From: Thermodesulfovibrionia bacterium
GTDB lineage: Bacteria > Nitrospirota > Thermodesulfovibrionia > UBA6902
Assembly (NCBI GenBank): GCA_030646035.1
Contig: JAUSMY010000030.1
Span: forward strand, 234,434-298,433
Length of the DNA stretch: 64,000 nucleotides
Reading direction: 5' to 3'
Part shown: positions 41,644-49,641 of the stretch, in pieces
How the letters are laid out: each line of letters starts with the position of its first letter
Position numbering within the stretch: position 1 is the stretch's first letter
The notes under the pieces: model-generated
What the model saw: only the letters and a program-made list of their open reading frames with translations
Database searches by the model: none
Told to the model about the DNA's origin: nothing
Made by a program: the position numbers and the translations under genes

Positions 41644-43107
41644 TTGGATCACAAAATAAAGAAAATTAAGTGCAAGCCACAGTTGAAAGATAGCACTTCT
41701 CTGTCTTTGGACAAGTTCCATGACGAGTGCGGTGTCGTGGGCATCTACAATCATGCTGACGCGGCGAACCTCACATATCTCGGCCTTCACGCGCTCCAGC
41801 ACAGGGGACAGGAAGGCGCAGGAATATGCTCTTCAGATTCCAGGCAGCTGTATATTGAAAAGTCCATGGGCCTTGTTGCAGACATATTTTCCGAGAAAAG
41901 ACTGACTCGGCTGCCAGGGAATATGGCGATCGGCCACAACCGCTACTCAACCGCCGGGTCAAGCGTGCTGAAGAACGTCCAGCCGATAATGGTGAACTTC
42001 TACCTCGGCCCTCTTGCCATAGCGCATAACGGAAACCTTGTGAACGCCAATGAGCTCAAAGATGAGCTTGAGGCGAACGGCGCGATATTCCAGTCAAACT
42101 CCGACAGCGAGGTCATCCTGCACCTTATCGCCAACTCAAAGGCCGGCACATTCTATGAGCGTGTAGTAGAAGCGCTCAGCAAATTGCGCGGGGCATACAG
42201 CATCCTGATAATGTCCGCAAAAGAACTTATCGCGGTCAGAGACCCTCACGGCTTCAGGCCGTTAAGCATCGGCAAGTTTGACGGCGCTCATGTTATCGCC
42301 TCAGAGACATGCGCATTTGACCTGATAGATGCCGATTACGTGCGCGATGTAGAGCCCGGAGAGATGATAGTCATAAATGATAAGGGCATGCAGTCTTTCA
42401 AACCGCTTCACTGCCCGAAAAAATCATTCTGCATATTTGAGTTTGTATATTTCTCAAGGCCTGACAGCAATATCTTCGGAAACCAGAACGTAAATAAGAT
42501 AAGAAAAGAGTTCGGCCGCCAGTTAGCAAGAGAGTATCCCATTGATGCGGACCTCGTCATCCCGGTTCCTGATTCAGGAGTGCCAGCCGCACTTGGCTAT
42601 GCGGAAGAGAGCGGCATACCCTTTGACTTCGGACTGGTAAGAAATCATTACGTTGGCAGGACGTTCATCGAGCCGAAAGGCGCCATAAGGCATTTCGGAG
42701 TGAAGCTGAAGCTGAACCCTGTGAGGGATCTGCTTGAAGGCAAAAAGATAGTTGTGGTTGATGATTCGATAGTAAGGGGAACGACAAGCAAGAAGATCGT
42801 CAAGATGCTCAAGGAACGCGGCGGCGCAAAAGAGGTTCATATGAGGATAAGCTCACCGCCTACGATAGGCCCCTGCTTCTACGGCATAGACACGCCGAAC
42901 CGGAGCGAGCTTATCGCAGCGACACACACACTCAAAGAGATCGAAAAGTACATTACATCGAACAGCCTTAACTATCTGAGCATTGAAGGCTTATTAAAAG
43001 TTGTGCCTACGCCTGATAATTACTGTACCGCATGTTTTGACAATAACTATCCGGTCATGACATCTGAGGAAAAGGCCGAGCAGATGGCGCTCTTCAAAGG
43101 TTTTTAA
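41644..43107 (+). CDS. purF: Amidophosphoribosyltransferase
   Basis: A 487-aa enzyme that starts purine synthesis by transferring glutamine nitrogen to PRPP. Cys29 (DECGVVGI) is the N-terminal nucleophile exposed after propeptide removal; GHNRYSTAG and VVDDSIVRGTT (PRPP loop) are clear. The TTG at 41644 has AGGAA a few bases upstream, giving an unusually long 28-residue propeptide; a TTG at 41707 would give seven residues. A four-cysteine pattern for an Fe-S cluster may be present (late CTACFDNNYP). It lies right after purL. Confidence 0.94.
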   Translation: MDHKIKKIKCKPQLKDSTSLSLDKFHDECGVVGIYNHADAANLTYLGLHALQHRGQEGAGICSSDSRQLYIEKSMGLVADIFSEKRLTRLPGNMAIGHNRYSTAGSSVLKNVQPIMVNFYLGPLAIAHNGNLVNANELKDELEANGAIFQSNSDSEVILHLIANSKAGTFYERVVEALSKLRGAYSILIMSAKELIAVRDPHGFRPLSIGKFDGAHVIASETCAFDLIDADYVRDVEPGEMIVINDKGMQSFKPLHCPKKSFCIFEFVYFSRPDSNIFGNQNVNKIRKEFGRQLAREYPIDADLVIPVPDSGVPAALGYAEESGIPFDFGLVRNHYVGRTFIEPKGAIRHFGVKLKLNPVRDLLEGKKIVVVDDSIVRGTTSKKIVKMLKERGGAKEVHMRISSPPTIGPCFYGIDTPNRSELIAATHTLKEIEKYITSNSLNYLSIEGLLKVVPTPDNYCTACFDNNYPVMTSEEKAEQMALFKGF

Positions 43108-43129
43108 ATTTGAACCCGCGTTTAACTCC

Positions 43130-44806
43130 ATGAGTGATCTCATTCTTAGGAAAACTTCTTTTCTATCCCTCTTCTGCATTGTTTTATCATTAATAACTCT
43201 ATCCGGCTGCAAAAATAAAACTCCTGAAACAGAGAGTTCCTCGCCTGCTGTGAGCGAAAATGCGATATACGAACCGGCTTACGGAGATACATTTGTCGAG
43301 GGTTCGATAGGCGAACCGAGCATCCTGATACCTATGCTCGCAGGCGACAGCGCATCGCACAGCGTCGCCGGCATGATCTTCAACGGGCTCGTCAAATACG
43401 ATATCGACCTGAGCGTCAAAGGCGACCTTGCCGAGTCATGGGAGGTCTCTCCTGACGGGCTGGTCATCACATTCCATCTCAGGAAAAATGTCAGATGGAC
43501 AGACGGTGTTGAGTTCACGGCAGATGATGTTATGTTCGGATACAAGACGATCATAGATGAAAAGACGCCTACTCCTTATAAAGAAGATTTTCTTCAGGTA
43601 AAAAAGGCAGAGGTGCTGGATAAATATATCTTCAGGGTCACATATGAAAAGCCCTTTGCCCCTGCGCTCACCTCATGGGGAAACCTGATCATTCTGCCCA
43701 AACACCTTCTTGAGGGCAAGGACATAACAAAGGTTGATTTTGCGAGAAGCCCGATAGGCATGGGGCAGTACAAATTCAACAGATGGACCTCGGGGCAGGA
43801 TGTAAGGCTGACATCGAACGAGGACTATTTCGAGGGAAGGCCGTACATTGACCAATACATCTACAAGATAATCCCTGACCCTGCCACAATGTTCCTTGAG
43901 CTTCAGTCACAGGGCGTGGACATGATGGGACTTACGCCGATACAGTACACAAAACAGACAGAGACCGCCCTCTTTAAAAAGAATTTTCAGAAGTTCCGCT
44001 ATCCTGTTTTCTCCTACACCTACATGGGCTTTAACCTCAAGTTCCCTCTGTTCAGCGATGTGCGCGTAAGAAAGGCGATAGCATATGCAGTAGATAAAAA
44101 AGAACTTGTTGATGTGGTGCTGCTCGGGCTTGGAAAGCCTGCCACAGGGCCTTATGTGCCTGAGACATGGCCTTACAACCCTGATGTAACGAAGTATGAA
44201 TACAATAAAGATAAGGCGCTAAGCCTTCTTAAGGATGCCGGATGGAGCGATTCAGACAGTGACGGGATTCTGGATAAGGATGGGAAACCTTTTGAGTTCA
44301 CTATACTGAGCAACATGGGCAACCAGCAGAGGATGAACGCCGCGACCATCATACAGCAGAAACTAAAAAAGATAGGGATAAGAGTAGAGATAAGGGCTGT
44401 TGAGTGGAGCACATTCATAAACGAGTTCATTGACAAGAGGCGCTTTCAGGCGGTCATACTCGGATGGAGCATAGGCATCGACCCTGACCAGTATGACATC
44501 TGGCACTCAAGCAAGACAGGCGAGAAAGAGTTTAACTTTGTCTCATACAGTAACCCTGAAGTTGACGCGCTTCTTGAGAAGGGGCGAAGGACATTTGATA
44601 TAGAGGAGAGGAAGAAGTCGTACTTCAGGATACAGGATATACTCGCAGATGAGGTGCCTTATCTGTTTTTGTATGTGCCTGAAGCCACGCCAATCGTGCA
44701 TTCAAGGTTCAAGGGCATTAAACCGACGCCAATCGGCATAAGCTATAACTTCAACAAATGGTTCGTCCCTCAGAAACTCCAGAGACACAGCAGTATTCAG
44801 CAGTAA
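43130..44806 (+). CDS. Peptide ABC transporter substrate-binding lipoprotein
   Basis: A 558-aa family 5 solute-binding protein (DppA/OppA/ AppA type). The signal peptide ends in a lipobox LSGC with Cys27 as the lipid-modified residue. The body has the family patterns (ITFHLRKNVRWTDG, FTADDV, and a late PYLFLYVPEA). It binds peptides or similar solutes in the periplasm. The permease genes dppB/C lie 0.9 kb downstream with plsC on the other strand between. Confidence 0.9.
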   Translation: MSDLILRKTSFLSLFCIVLSLITLSGCKNKTPETESSSPAVSENAIYEPAYGDTFVEGSIGEPSILIPMLAGDSASHSVAGMIFNGLVKYDIDLSVKGDLAESWEVSPDGLVITFHLRKNVRWTDGVEFTADDVMFGYKTIIDEKTPTPYKEDFLQVKKAEVLDKYIFRVTYEKPFAPALTSWGNLIILPKHLLEGKDITKVDFARSPIGMGQYKFNRWTSGQDVRLTSNEDYFEGRPYIDQYIYKIIPDPATMFLELQSQGVDMMGLTPIQYTKQTETALFKKNFQKFRYPVFSYTYMGFNLKFPLFSDVRVRKAIAYAVDKKELVDVVLLGLGKPATGPYVPETWPYNPDVTKYEYNKDKALSLLKDAGWSDSDSDGILDKDGKPFEFTILSNMGNQQRMNAATIIQQKLKKIGIRVEIRAVEWSTFINEFIDKRRFQAVILGWSIGIDPDQYDIWHSSKTGEKEFNFVSYSNPEVDALLEKGRRTFDIEERKKSYFRIQDILADEVPYLFLYVPEATPIVHSRFKGIKPTPIGISYNFNKWFVPQKLQRHSSIQQ

Positions 44807-44809
44807 CAG

Positions 44810-45562
44810 CTATCTCTTTGAAAAGCCCGCCTGCCTTTCCTCATCAACATTCGCGGCTATTAAGTCCCTGATCTTTGCGGCAAGGTCTTCAGAAGAGATG
44901 TCTGCAAAATCATCATACGCTATCTCGTCAAGCACCTTCACACTTATCTTCTGTTTGCCGTGAAAGTTGAGGCTGCCTTTGGGCAATGCCTTGCCGGTTC
45001 CGTTTATCACTATCGGAAGGATCGGCAGATTCATCTTCTTTGCCAGAATAAATGCGCCTGATTTGAAAGGCCCCACGATGCCTGTTTCTGAGCGTGTGCC
45101 CTCGGGAAAGAAGAATACGGAACTTCCGCTTGAAAGCGTCCTCTCCGCATCCCTGAACATCCTGAGCATCCCCTTTCTGTCATAGCGCACTAACTTGATA
45201 TACCGGTTCAGCGACATGGCCCATCCTATAAAAGGTATCCGAAAGACCTCTGCCTTTGAGACCCATTTAAATGGGATGAAGAGCCCGAAGGCAGCCATTA
45301 TATCAAGCTGGGACTGATGATTGGATACGATAATATATGTCGCGCCCTTTCTCGCCTTCTCCCTGCCCTCTATCGCAAGAGAAAAGCCGGGTATCGCCCA
45401 TATATAAAATACACCCCAGAAGGACATGAATTGATGCAAAATGGAAAGGCGCTTGTCAAAAAGAACTGTAAAAAGCCAGACCGCAAGAGCTATACAAAAA
45501 AATACAGCTGATGTCGCAAAGAAGAATATTAAAAATATTATAAATAGCATTCTGTCTATCAT
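44810..45562 (-). CDS. plsC: 1-acyl-sn-glycerol-3-phosphate acyltransferase
   Basis: A 250-aa membrane enzyme with an N-terminal hydrophobic region, the HX4D catalytic motif (His82, Asp87 in NHQSQLD) and FPEGTRSETG for substrate binding. It makes phosphatidic acid from lysophosphatidate. It lies between the binding-protein and permease genes on the opposite strand, which probably reflects a local insertion or inversion. Confidence 0.9.
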   Translation of the reverse strand: MIDRMLFIIFLIFFFATSAVFFCIALAVWLFTVLFDKRLSILHQFMSFWGVFYIWAIPGFSLAIEGREKARKGATYIIVSNHQSQLDIMAAFGLFIPFKWVSKAEVFRIPFIGWAMSLNRYIKLVRYDRKGMLRMFRDAERTLSSGSSVFFFPEGTRSETGIVGPFKSGAFILAKKMNLPILPIVINGTGKALPKGSLNFHGKQKISVKVLDEIAYDDFADISSEDLAAKIRDLIAANVDEERQAGFSKR

Positions 45563-45574
45563 AGGTTCAATTAT

Positions 45575-45589
45575 GGAAGTCCGACTTCC
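45575..45589. repeat. Short perfect palindrome in the plsC-dppB spacer
   Basis: GGAAGTC (45575-45581) and GACTTCC (45583-45589) are a perfect inverted repeat around one base. It lies between two divergent genes and may be an operator or a dispersed repeat. Confidence 0.4.
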
Positions 45590-45661
45590 TTAGTTGATAA
45601 TTGTATGTCGTTAATTTAAGCTAATCACTGTAAAATATCAATCACATTCTCCGGAACAACT

Positions 45662-46660
45662 ATGTTTATTTATATCATTAAAAGGCTCTTTGAGATGATC
45701 CCCACCCTCTTTGGGATAACCATCCTCTCGTTTCTCATTATCCATCTTGCGCCGGGCAAGCCTACTGACATGCTCACAGATATGAACCCGAAGATAACGC
45801 CTGAGGCAAGGGTAAAACTTGAACAGTACTACGGCCTTGATAAGCCTATCACAGTGCAGTACGGGATGTGGCTCAAGAGGATCGTGAAGCTTGATTTCGG
45901 CGAATCATTCTCAACTGACAGAAGGCCTGTCATGCAGAAGATCTGGGATACAAAGCAGCCGCTCATTGAAAGGCGGCTCTTTATAACTTTCATGATAAAT
46001 GTTATCTCAATGTTCATCATCTTCCTCTTCGCAATACCCATAGGCGTATCTTCGGCAACGCATCAATATTCGCTCTACGACAAGTTCACGACCACATTTG
46101 TCTTTCTCGGTTTTGCCATTCCCTCATTCTGGCTCGCGCTTCTCATGATGATGCTATTCGGCATACAGCTCGACTGGCTTCCGATATCAGGGGTAAAGTC
46201 AATGGATTATGATTCACTTACGCTGCTTGGCAAGATATGGGACAGGGCGCAGCATCTCATACTGCCGCTCTTTGTCTCTTCATTCGGCGGACTAGCGGGG
46301 CTGTCAAGATATATGAGAAGCAACATGCTTGAGGTCATAAGGCAGGACTACATAACAACGGCAAGGGCAAAGGGTCTGCCTGAGAGCAAGGTCATATACA
46401 AGCACGCGATGAAGAACGCCGTGCTTCCGATAATCACACTGCTCGGCCTTTCAGTGCCGGGGCTTATCGGCGGAAGCGTTATCTTTGAAAATATCTTCGG
46501 CATCCCGGGAATGGGGCAGATGTTCTTCATGGGTGTAATGACGAGGGATTATCCGCTTATCATGGGCATCCTGACGATAGGTGCGTTCTTAACATTGATA
46601 GGGAATCTTCTCGCTGACCTTGGATACATGTTTGCAGACCCGAGGATAAGGGCAAGATAA
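45662..46660 (+). CDS. dppB: Peptide ABC transporter permease, DppB type
   Basis: A 332-aa inner-membrane permease with six helices. It begins [16 protein letters not shown], typical of DppB/OppB, and carries the ABC-coupling loop near [15 protein letters not shown] (EAA motif). It pairs with the next gene; five bases separate them. Confidence 0.92.
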   Translation: MFIYIIKRLFEMIPTLFGITILSFLIIHLAPGKPTDMLTDMNPKITPEARVKLEQYYGLDKPITVQYGMWLKRIVKLDFGESFSTDRRPVMQKIWDTKQPLIERRLFITFMINVISMFIIFLFAIPIGVSSATHQYSLYDKFTTTFVFLGFAIPSFWLALLMMMLFGIQLDWLPISGVKSMDYDSLTLLGKIWDRAQHLILPLFVSSFGGLAGLSRYMRSNMLEVIRQDYITTARAKGLPESKVIYKHAMKNAVLPIITLLGLSVPGLIGGSVIFENIFGIPGMGQMFFMGVMTRDYPLIMGILTIGAFLTLIGNLLADLGYMFADPRIRAR

Positions 46661-46665
46661 ATTAT

Positions 46666-47523
46666 ATGAGCAGGATAAATTCATTGACTTCATTCTGGCG
46701 CATCTTCAGCAGGCATAAGCTTGCGGTATTCGGGCTGGGGCTTGTGGCGATATTCTTTATCATCGCAATATTCGCGCCGATGATAGCTCCTTATGACCCG
46801 AATGACATAGACAGCAGGCATATTCTCGAAGCACCCGGCAGAGAGCACATCCTCGGCACTGATGACCTTGGTAGAGATGTCTTCTCAAGGATGGTCTACG
46901 GAAGCAGGATATCTCTTGAGGTAGGCTTTGTTGCTGTCGGCATATCCACTTTGATAGGAATAATATTCGGCGCACTGGCAGGCTACTACGGCAAGTGGGC
47001 AGACATGCTCATCATGAGGTTCGTAGATATCATGCTCTCAATACCAACATTCTTTCTGATACTCGCTGTTATCGCATTTATCGAACCGGGCATATGGAAC
47101 ATAATGATCGTGATAGGGCTAACCTCATGGATGGGGGTTGCAAGGCTTGTGCGCGCGGAGTTTTTGTCTTTGAAAGAGAGGGAGTTCGTGCTTGCGGCAA
47201 GGGCTATCGGCGCAGGCGACATGCGCATCATCTTCAGCCATATAATGCCGAACAGCCTCTCTCCTGTTTTTGTTTCAGCAGTTCTCGGAGTGGCAGCAGC
47301 GATACTTGTAGAGTCATCGCTGAGCTTCCTCGGAATTGGTGTTCAGCCGCCAACGCCGAGCTGGGGCAACATACTCACATTGGGAAAGGATAATATCGAG
47401 ATAGCGTGGTGGCTGTCGGTATTCCCCGGTATCGCTATACTGCTGACTGTCTTAAGCTATAACCTTGTCGGCGAAGGGCTGAGGGATGCGCTTGACCCGA
47501 GGCTCAGGCAGGGAAGAAAGTAA
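46666..47523 (+). CDS. dppC: Peptide ABC transporter permease, DppC type
   Basis: A 285-aa permease with the N-terminal DppC/OppC domain (FAPMIAPYDPNDID, HILGTDDLGRDVFSRM) and six helices. The EAA loop is EFVLAARAIGAGD. No ATPase gene (DppD/F) is in the window. It ends two bases from the convergent pyrE. Confidence 0.92.
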   Translation: MSRINSLTSFWRIFSRHKLAVFGLGLVAIFFIIAIFAPMIAPYDPNDIDSRHILEAPGREHILGTDDLGRDVFSRMVYGSRISLEVGFVAVGISTLIGIIFGALAGYYGKWADMLIMRFVDIMLSIPTFFLILAVIAFIEPGIWNIMIVIGLTSWMGVARLVRAEFLSLKEREFVLAARAIGAGDMRIIFSHIMPNSLSPVFVSAVLGVAAAILVESSLSFLGIGVQPPTPSWGNILTLGKDNIEIAWWLSVFPGIAILLTVLSYNLVGEGLRDALDPRLRQGRK

Positions 47524-47525
47524 TA

Positions 47526-48128
47526 CTAAGCCTTTGCGCCTTTTTTAAACGCTTCAAATATATCTTCCTTGGTCAATAATGCCTTACAAGGAATGCCTAA
47601 TTTTTTTATCGCCTCTTTGCCGCCCTCCTGTCTGTCTATAAGTGAAAGCACGCCGACGACCTTGAGCCCGCAGAGTTGCGCCCTCTCAACCGCCTTTATA
47701 GAAGACCCGCCGGTAGTAATGACATCTTCAACGATCAAGACCTTGTCCCCTTCTTTTATCTGACCCTCTACCCACTGCATCGTGCCGTGCTTCTTCGGCT
47801 CCTTGCGAACAACAAAAGCCTCAAGCAGCTCCCCCTTTAAATACGAAGTGTAGGCGATGGCGTTTGCAACAGGGTCTGCGCCGAGCGTAAGCCCGCCGAC
47901 TCCTTTGACCTTCCACTTTTTATCCTTCATGATCATCTCGTAGAGAAGATTGCCTATAAGATACATCCCCTCAGCGTTCAGTGTGGTGGGTTTGCAGTTG
48001 AAGTAAAAATTGCTCATCCCGCCTGCCGCAAGCTTGAATGTCGGCTCGTCAGTATATTTGAATGTCCTTGAAATGATTAATTCGATGAGCCTCTTCTTCA
48101 TTGCAGCGGTTGACCGGTATCTGCGCAT
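47526..48128 (-). CDS. pyrE: Orotate phosphoribosyltransferase
   Basis: A 200-aa type I phosphoribosyltransferase with the PRPP-binding motif VLIVEDVITTGGS. It makes orotidine 5'-phosphate in pyrimidine synthesis. AGGAG lies upstream of the ATG at 48128; an internal Met ten residues on fits the family N-terminus better, so the start is slightly uncertain. It follows atpI on the minus strand. Confidence 0.92.
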   Translation of the reverse strand: MRRYRSTAAMKKRLIELIISRTFKYTDEPTFKLAAGGMSNFYFNCKPTTLNAEGMYLIGNLLYEMIMKDKKWKVKGVGGLTLGADPVANAIAYTSYLKGELLEAFVVRKEPKKHGTMQWVEGQIKEGDKVLIVEDVITTGGSSIKAVERAQLCGLKVVGVLSLIDRQEGGKEAIKKLGIPCKALLTKEDIFEAFKKGAKA

Positions 48129-48157
48129 CTTGTCTCTCCTATTAATATTACGTATTT

Positions 48158-48514
48158 TTATTCTTCTCTATTTGCAGCCTTCAGCCCCTCTGTGAGTATC
48201 AGAAAGAATACAACACTAAAGCCGAAGAGAAGGCCGAACGGGTTGACCATCTTTTTGTACATCAAAAAAATGATAACAGCAAATAATCCAAACAGCCTGA
48301 AGACGCTTGTAAGCATCATTATCGCCTTCATCTTCTTTGATAAGATAAACCTCTCAACAGACCTTATAAGCCCCCTCAGGTTCAGTATTCCGAATACTGC
48401 GCCGGCGAGTATGCCTGCAGGCGCCTTATCCCATTTAAAGTAGATAGCGATAATGACTGCGGGCAGAATTATTATACCGCTCTTTTTAATTACGCCTTTT
48501 AATATCGGATTCAT
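48158..48514 (-). CDS. atpI: ATP synthase subunit I-type membrane protein
   Basis: A 118-aa protein with four predicted helices, basic start and the AtpI/AtpR layout (LAGAVFGILNLRGLIRSVE, then a second hairpin). AtpI helps assemble the c-ring of F1Fo ATP synthase. Its ATG overlaps the atpZ stop. The usual downstream atpB is absent; pyrE follows instead. Confidence 0.72.
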   Translation of the reverse strand: MNPILKGVIKKSGIIILPAVIIAIYFKWDKAPAGILAGAVFGILNLRGLIRSVERFILSKKMKAIMMLTSVFRLFGLFAVIIFLMYKKMVNPFGLLFGFSVVFFLILTEGLKAANREE

Positions 48515-48789
48515 TTTATTTCACTCTCATCATTATTATCTTTACTCTGCTTCATTGCCACCTTATAGAGATGCTTGAACCCCGACGCTATGCCGAGAAG
48601 GAGAAATATTATCGTGAACCACGGGTCAGTATGAAGATACCTGTCCAGCACCCAGTGCCCTATGGCAAAACCGACAAATGTGGAAGTGACAAGGTTTATC
48701 CCTATCATGCTCGCGCTGCCCAGGGCGCGGAAGAGCTCGCCTTTTTCTGACTTACCCTCAGTTTCTTTCTTCTTTGTTTTTTCAGCCAT
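48511..48789 (-). CDS. atpZ: AtpZ/AtpI-family protein
   Basis: A 92-aa protein with a charged N-terminus and two helices (GINLVTSTFVGFAIGHWVLD and WFTIIFLLLGIASG), as in AtpZ. Start chosen at ATG 48789; a TTG at 48804 is also in frame. AtpZ and AtpI form a divalent-ion channel-like assembly factor in ATP synthase operons. Here they stand apart from any ATP synthase genes. Confidence 0.75.
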   Translation of the reverse strand: MAEKTKKKETEGKSEKGELFRALGSASMIGINLVTSTFVGFAIGHWVLDRYLHTDPWFTIIFLLLGIASGFKHLYKVAMKQSKDNNDESEIK

Positions 48790-48832
48790 AAGAGAGTTTA
48801 GCAAATGAAGGCTTAAAAATCAGCAGATTTGC

Positions 48833-48838
48833 TATACT
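48833..48838 (+). promoter_or_regulatory. -10 element of uppP, start codon five bases later
   Basis: TATACT lies five bases before the ATG at 48844, with no ribosome-binding site. The -35 is weak. It suggests a leaderless uppP transcript. Confidence 0.4.
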
Positions 48839-48843
48839 CATCT

Positions 48844-49641
48844 ATGTTCGAGGTATTTCAGGCGATAATTTTAGGTATCCTGCAGGGGCTGACCGAATTT
48901 TTGCCGGTCAGCAGTTCAGCCCATCTCATTATTCTGCCATGGTTTCTTAAATGGGAAGGGATCATTAATTCACTTTCCTTTGATGTAGCGCTCCATTTCG
49001 GCACCCTCATAGCTCTTCTTTACTACTTCAAAAAAGACTGGGTAGACATGTTCAAAGGCGTTCCGTCAAAAGAGGGGCTATTCAGAGACCTGGTCATCGG
49101 CACCCTGCCCGCAGTAACAGTAGGGCTATTTTTGCATGAATGGATCTCATCTCTCAGAGATCCCCTGATCATAATCTACGCTCTATGCGCAGTCTCGGTC
49201 TTAATGATCCTCATTGAGAAAAAATATCATCCGGCAGCAGAGAGGTCTGATTTTTACAAAATAGACCAGAAGGATGCCTTGTTTATCGGCATCGCGCAGG
49301 TCTTCGCGCTTGTCCCCGGCGTCTCAAGGTCCGGGATAACGATAGTCGCGGGCATGGCAAGGGGATATAAGAGAGAGGCGGCCGCGCGCTTCTCATTTAT
49401 GCTGAGCACGCCGATCGTGGCAGGGGCATGCATGCTTGAGGGAAGAAAACTGCTGGGCGCAGAACCTTTAGATCTCAAGATATTTTTTACAGGCATCGCC
49501 GCCTCAGCGGTCACGGGATTTTTCGTAATAAAATACCTTCTTTACTTCTTGCAGAAACACACGCTCAAGCCCTTTGCTTATTATCGTTTTTTACTTGCTT
49601 CTGTTATTATATTCACCATATGGACAAGGTCGGCAGGATAA
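48844..49641 (+). CDS. uppP: Undecaprenyl-diphosphatase
   Basis: A 265-aa membrane protein of the UppP/BacA family: an early ILQGLTEFLPVSSSAH motif and a later VPGVSRSGITI motif, both at the active site. It recycles the lipid carrier for peptidoglycan and LPS. Start chosen at ATG 48844, matching the family N-terminus; a TTG 15 bases earlier would add five unrelated residues. It overlaps ftsK by 22 bases. Confidence 0.94.
   Translation: MFEVFQAIILGILQGLTEFLPVSSSAHLIILPWFLKWEGIINSLSFDVALHFGTLIALLYYFKKDWVDMFKGVPSKEGLFRDLVIGTLPAVTVGLFLHEWISSLRDPLIIIYALCAVSVLMILIEKKYHPAAERSDFYKIDQKDALFIGIAQVFALVPGVSRSGITIVAGMARGYKREAAARFSFMLSTPIVAGACMLEGRKLLGAEPLDLKIFFTGIAASAVTGFFVIKYLLYFLQKHTLKPFAYYRFLLASVIIFTIWTRSAG

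Noticed and set aside
44810-45562. plsC as part of the peptide transporter operon
   Set aside because: It is on the opposite strand and has its own function in phospholipid synthesis.
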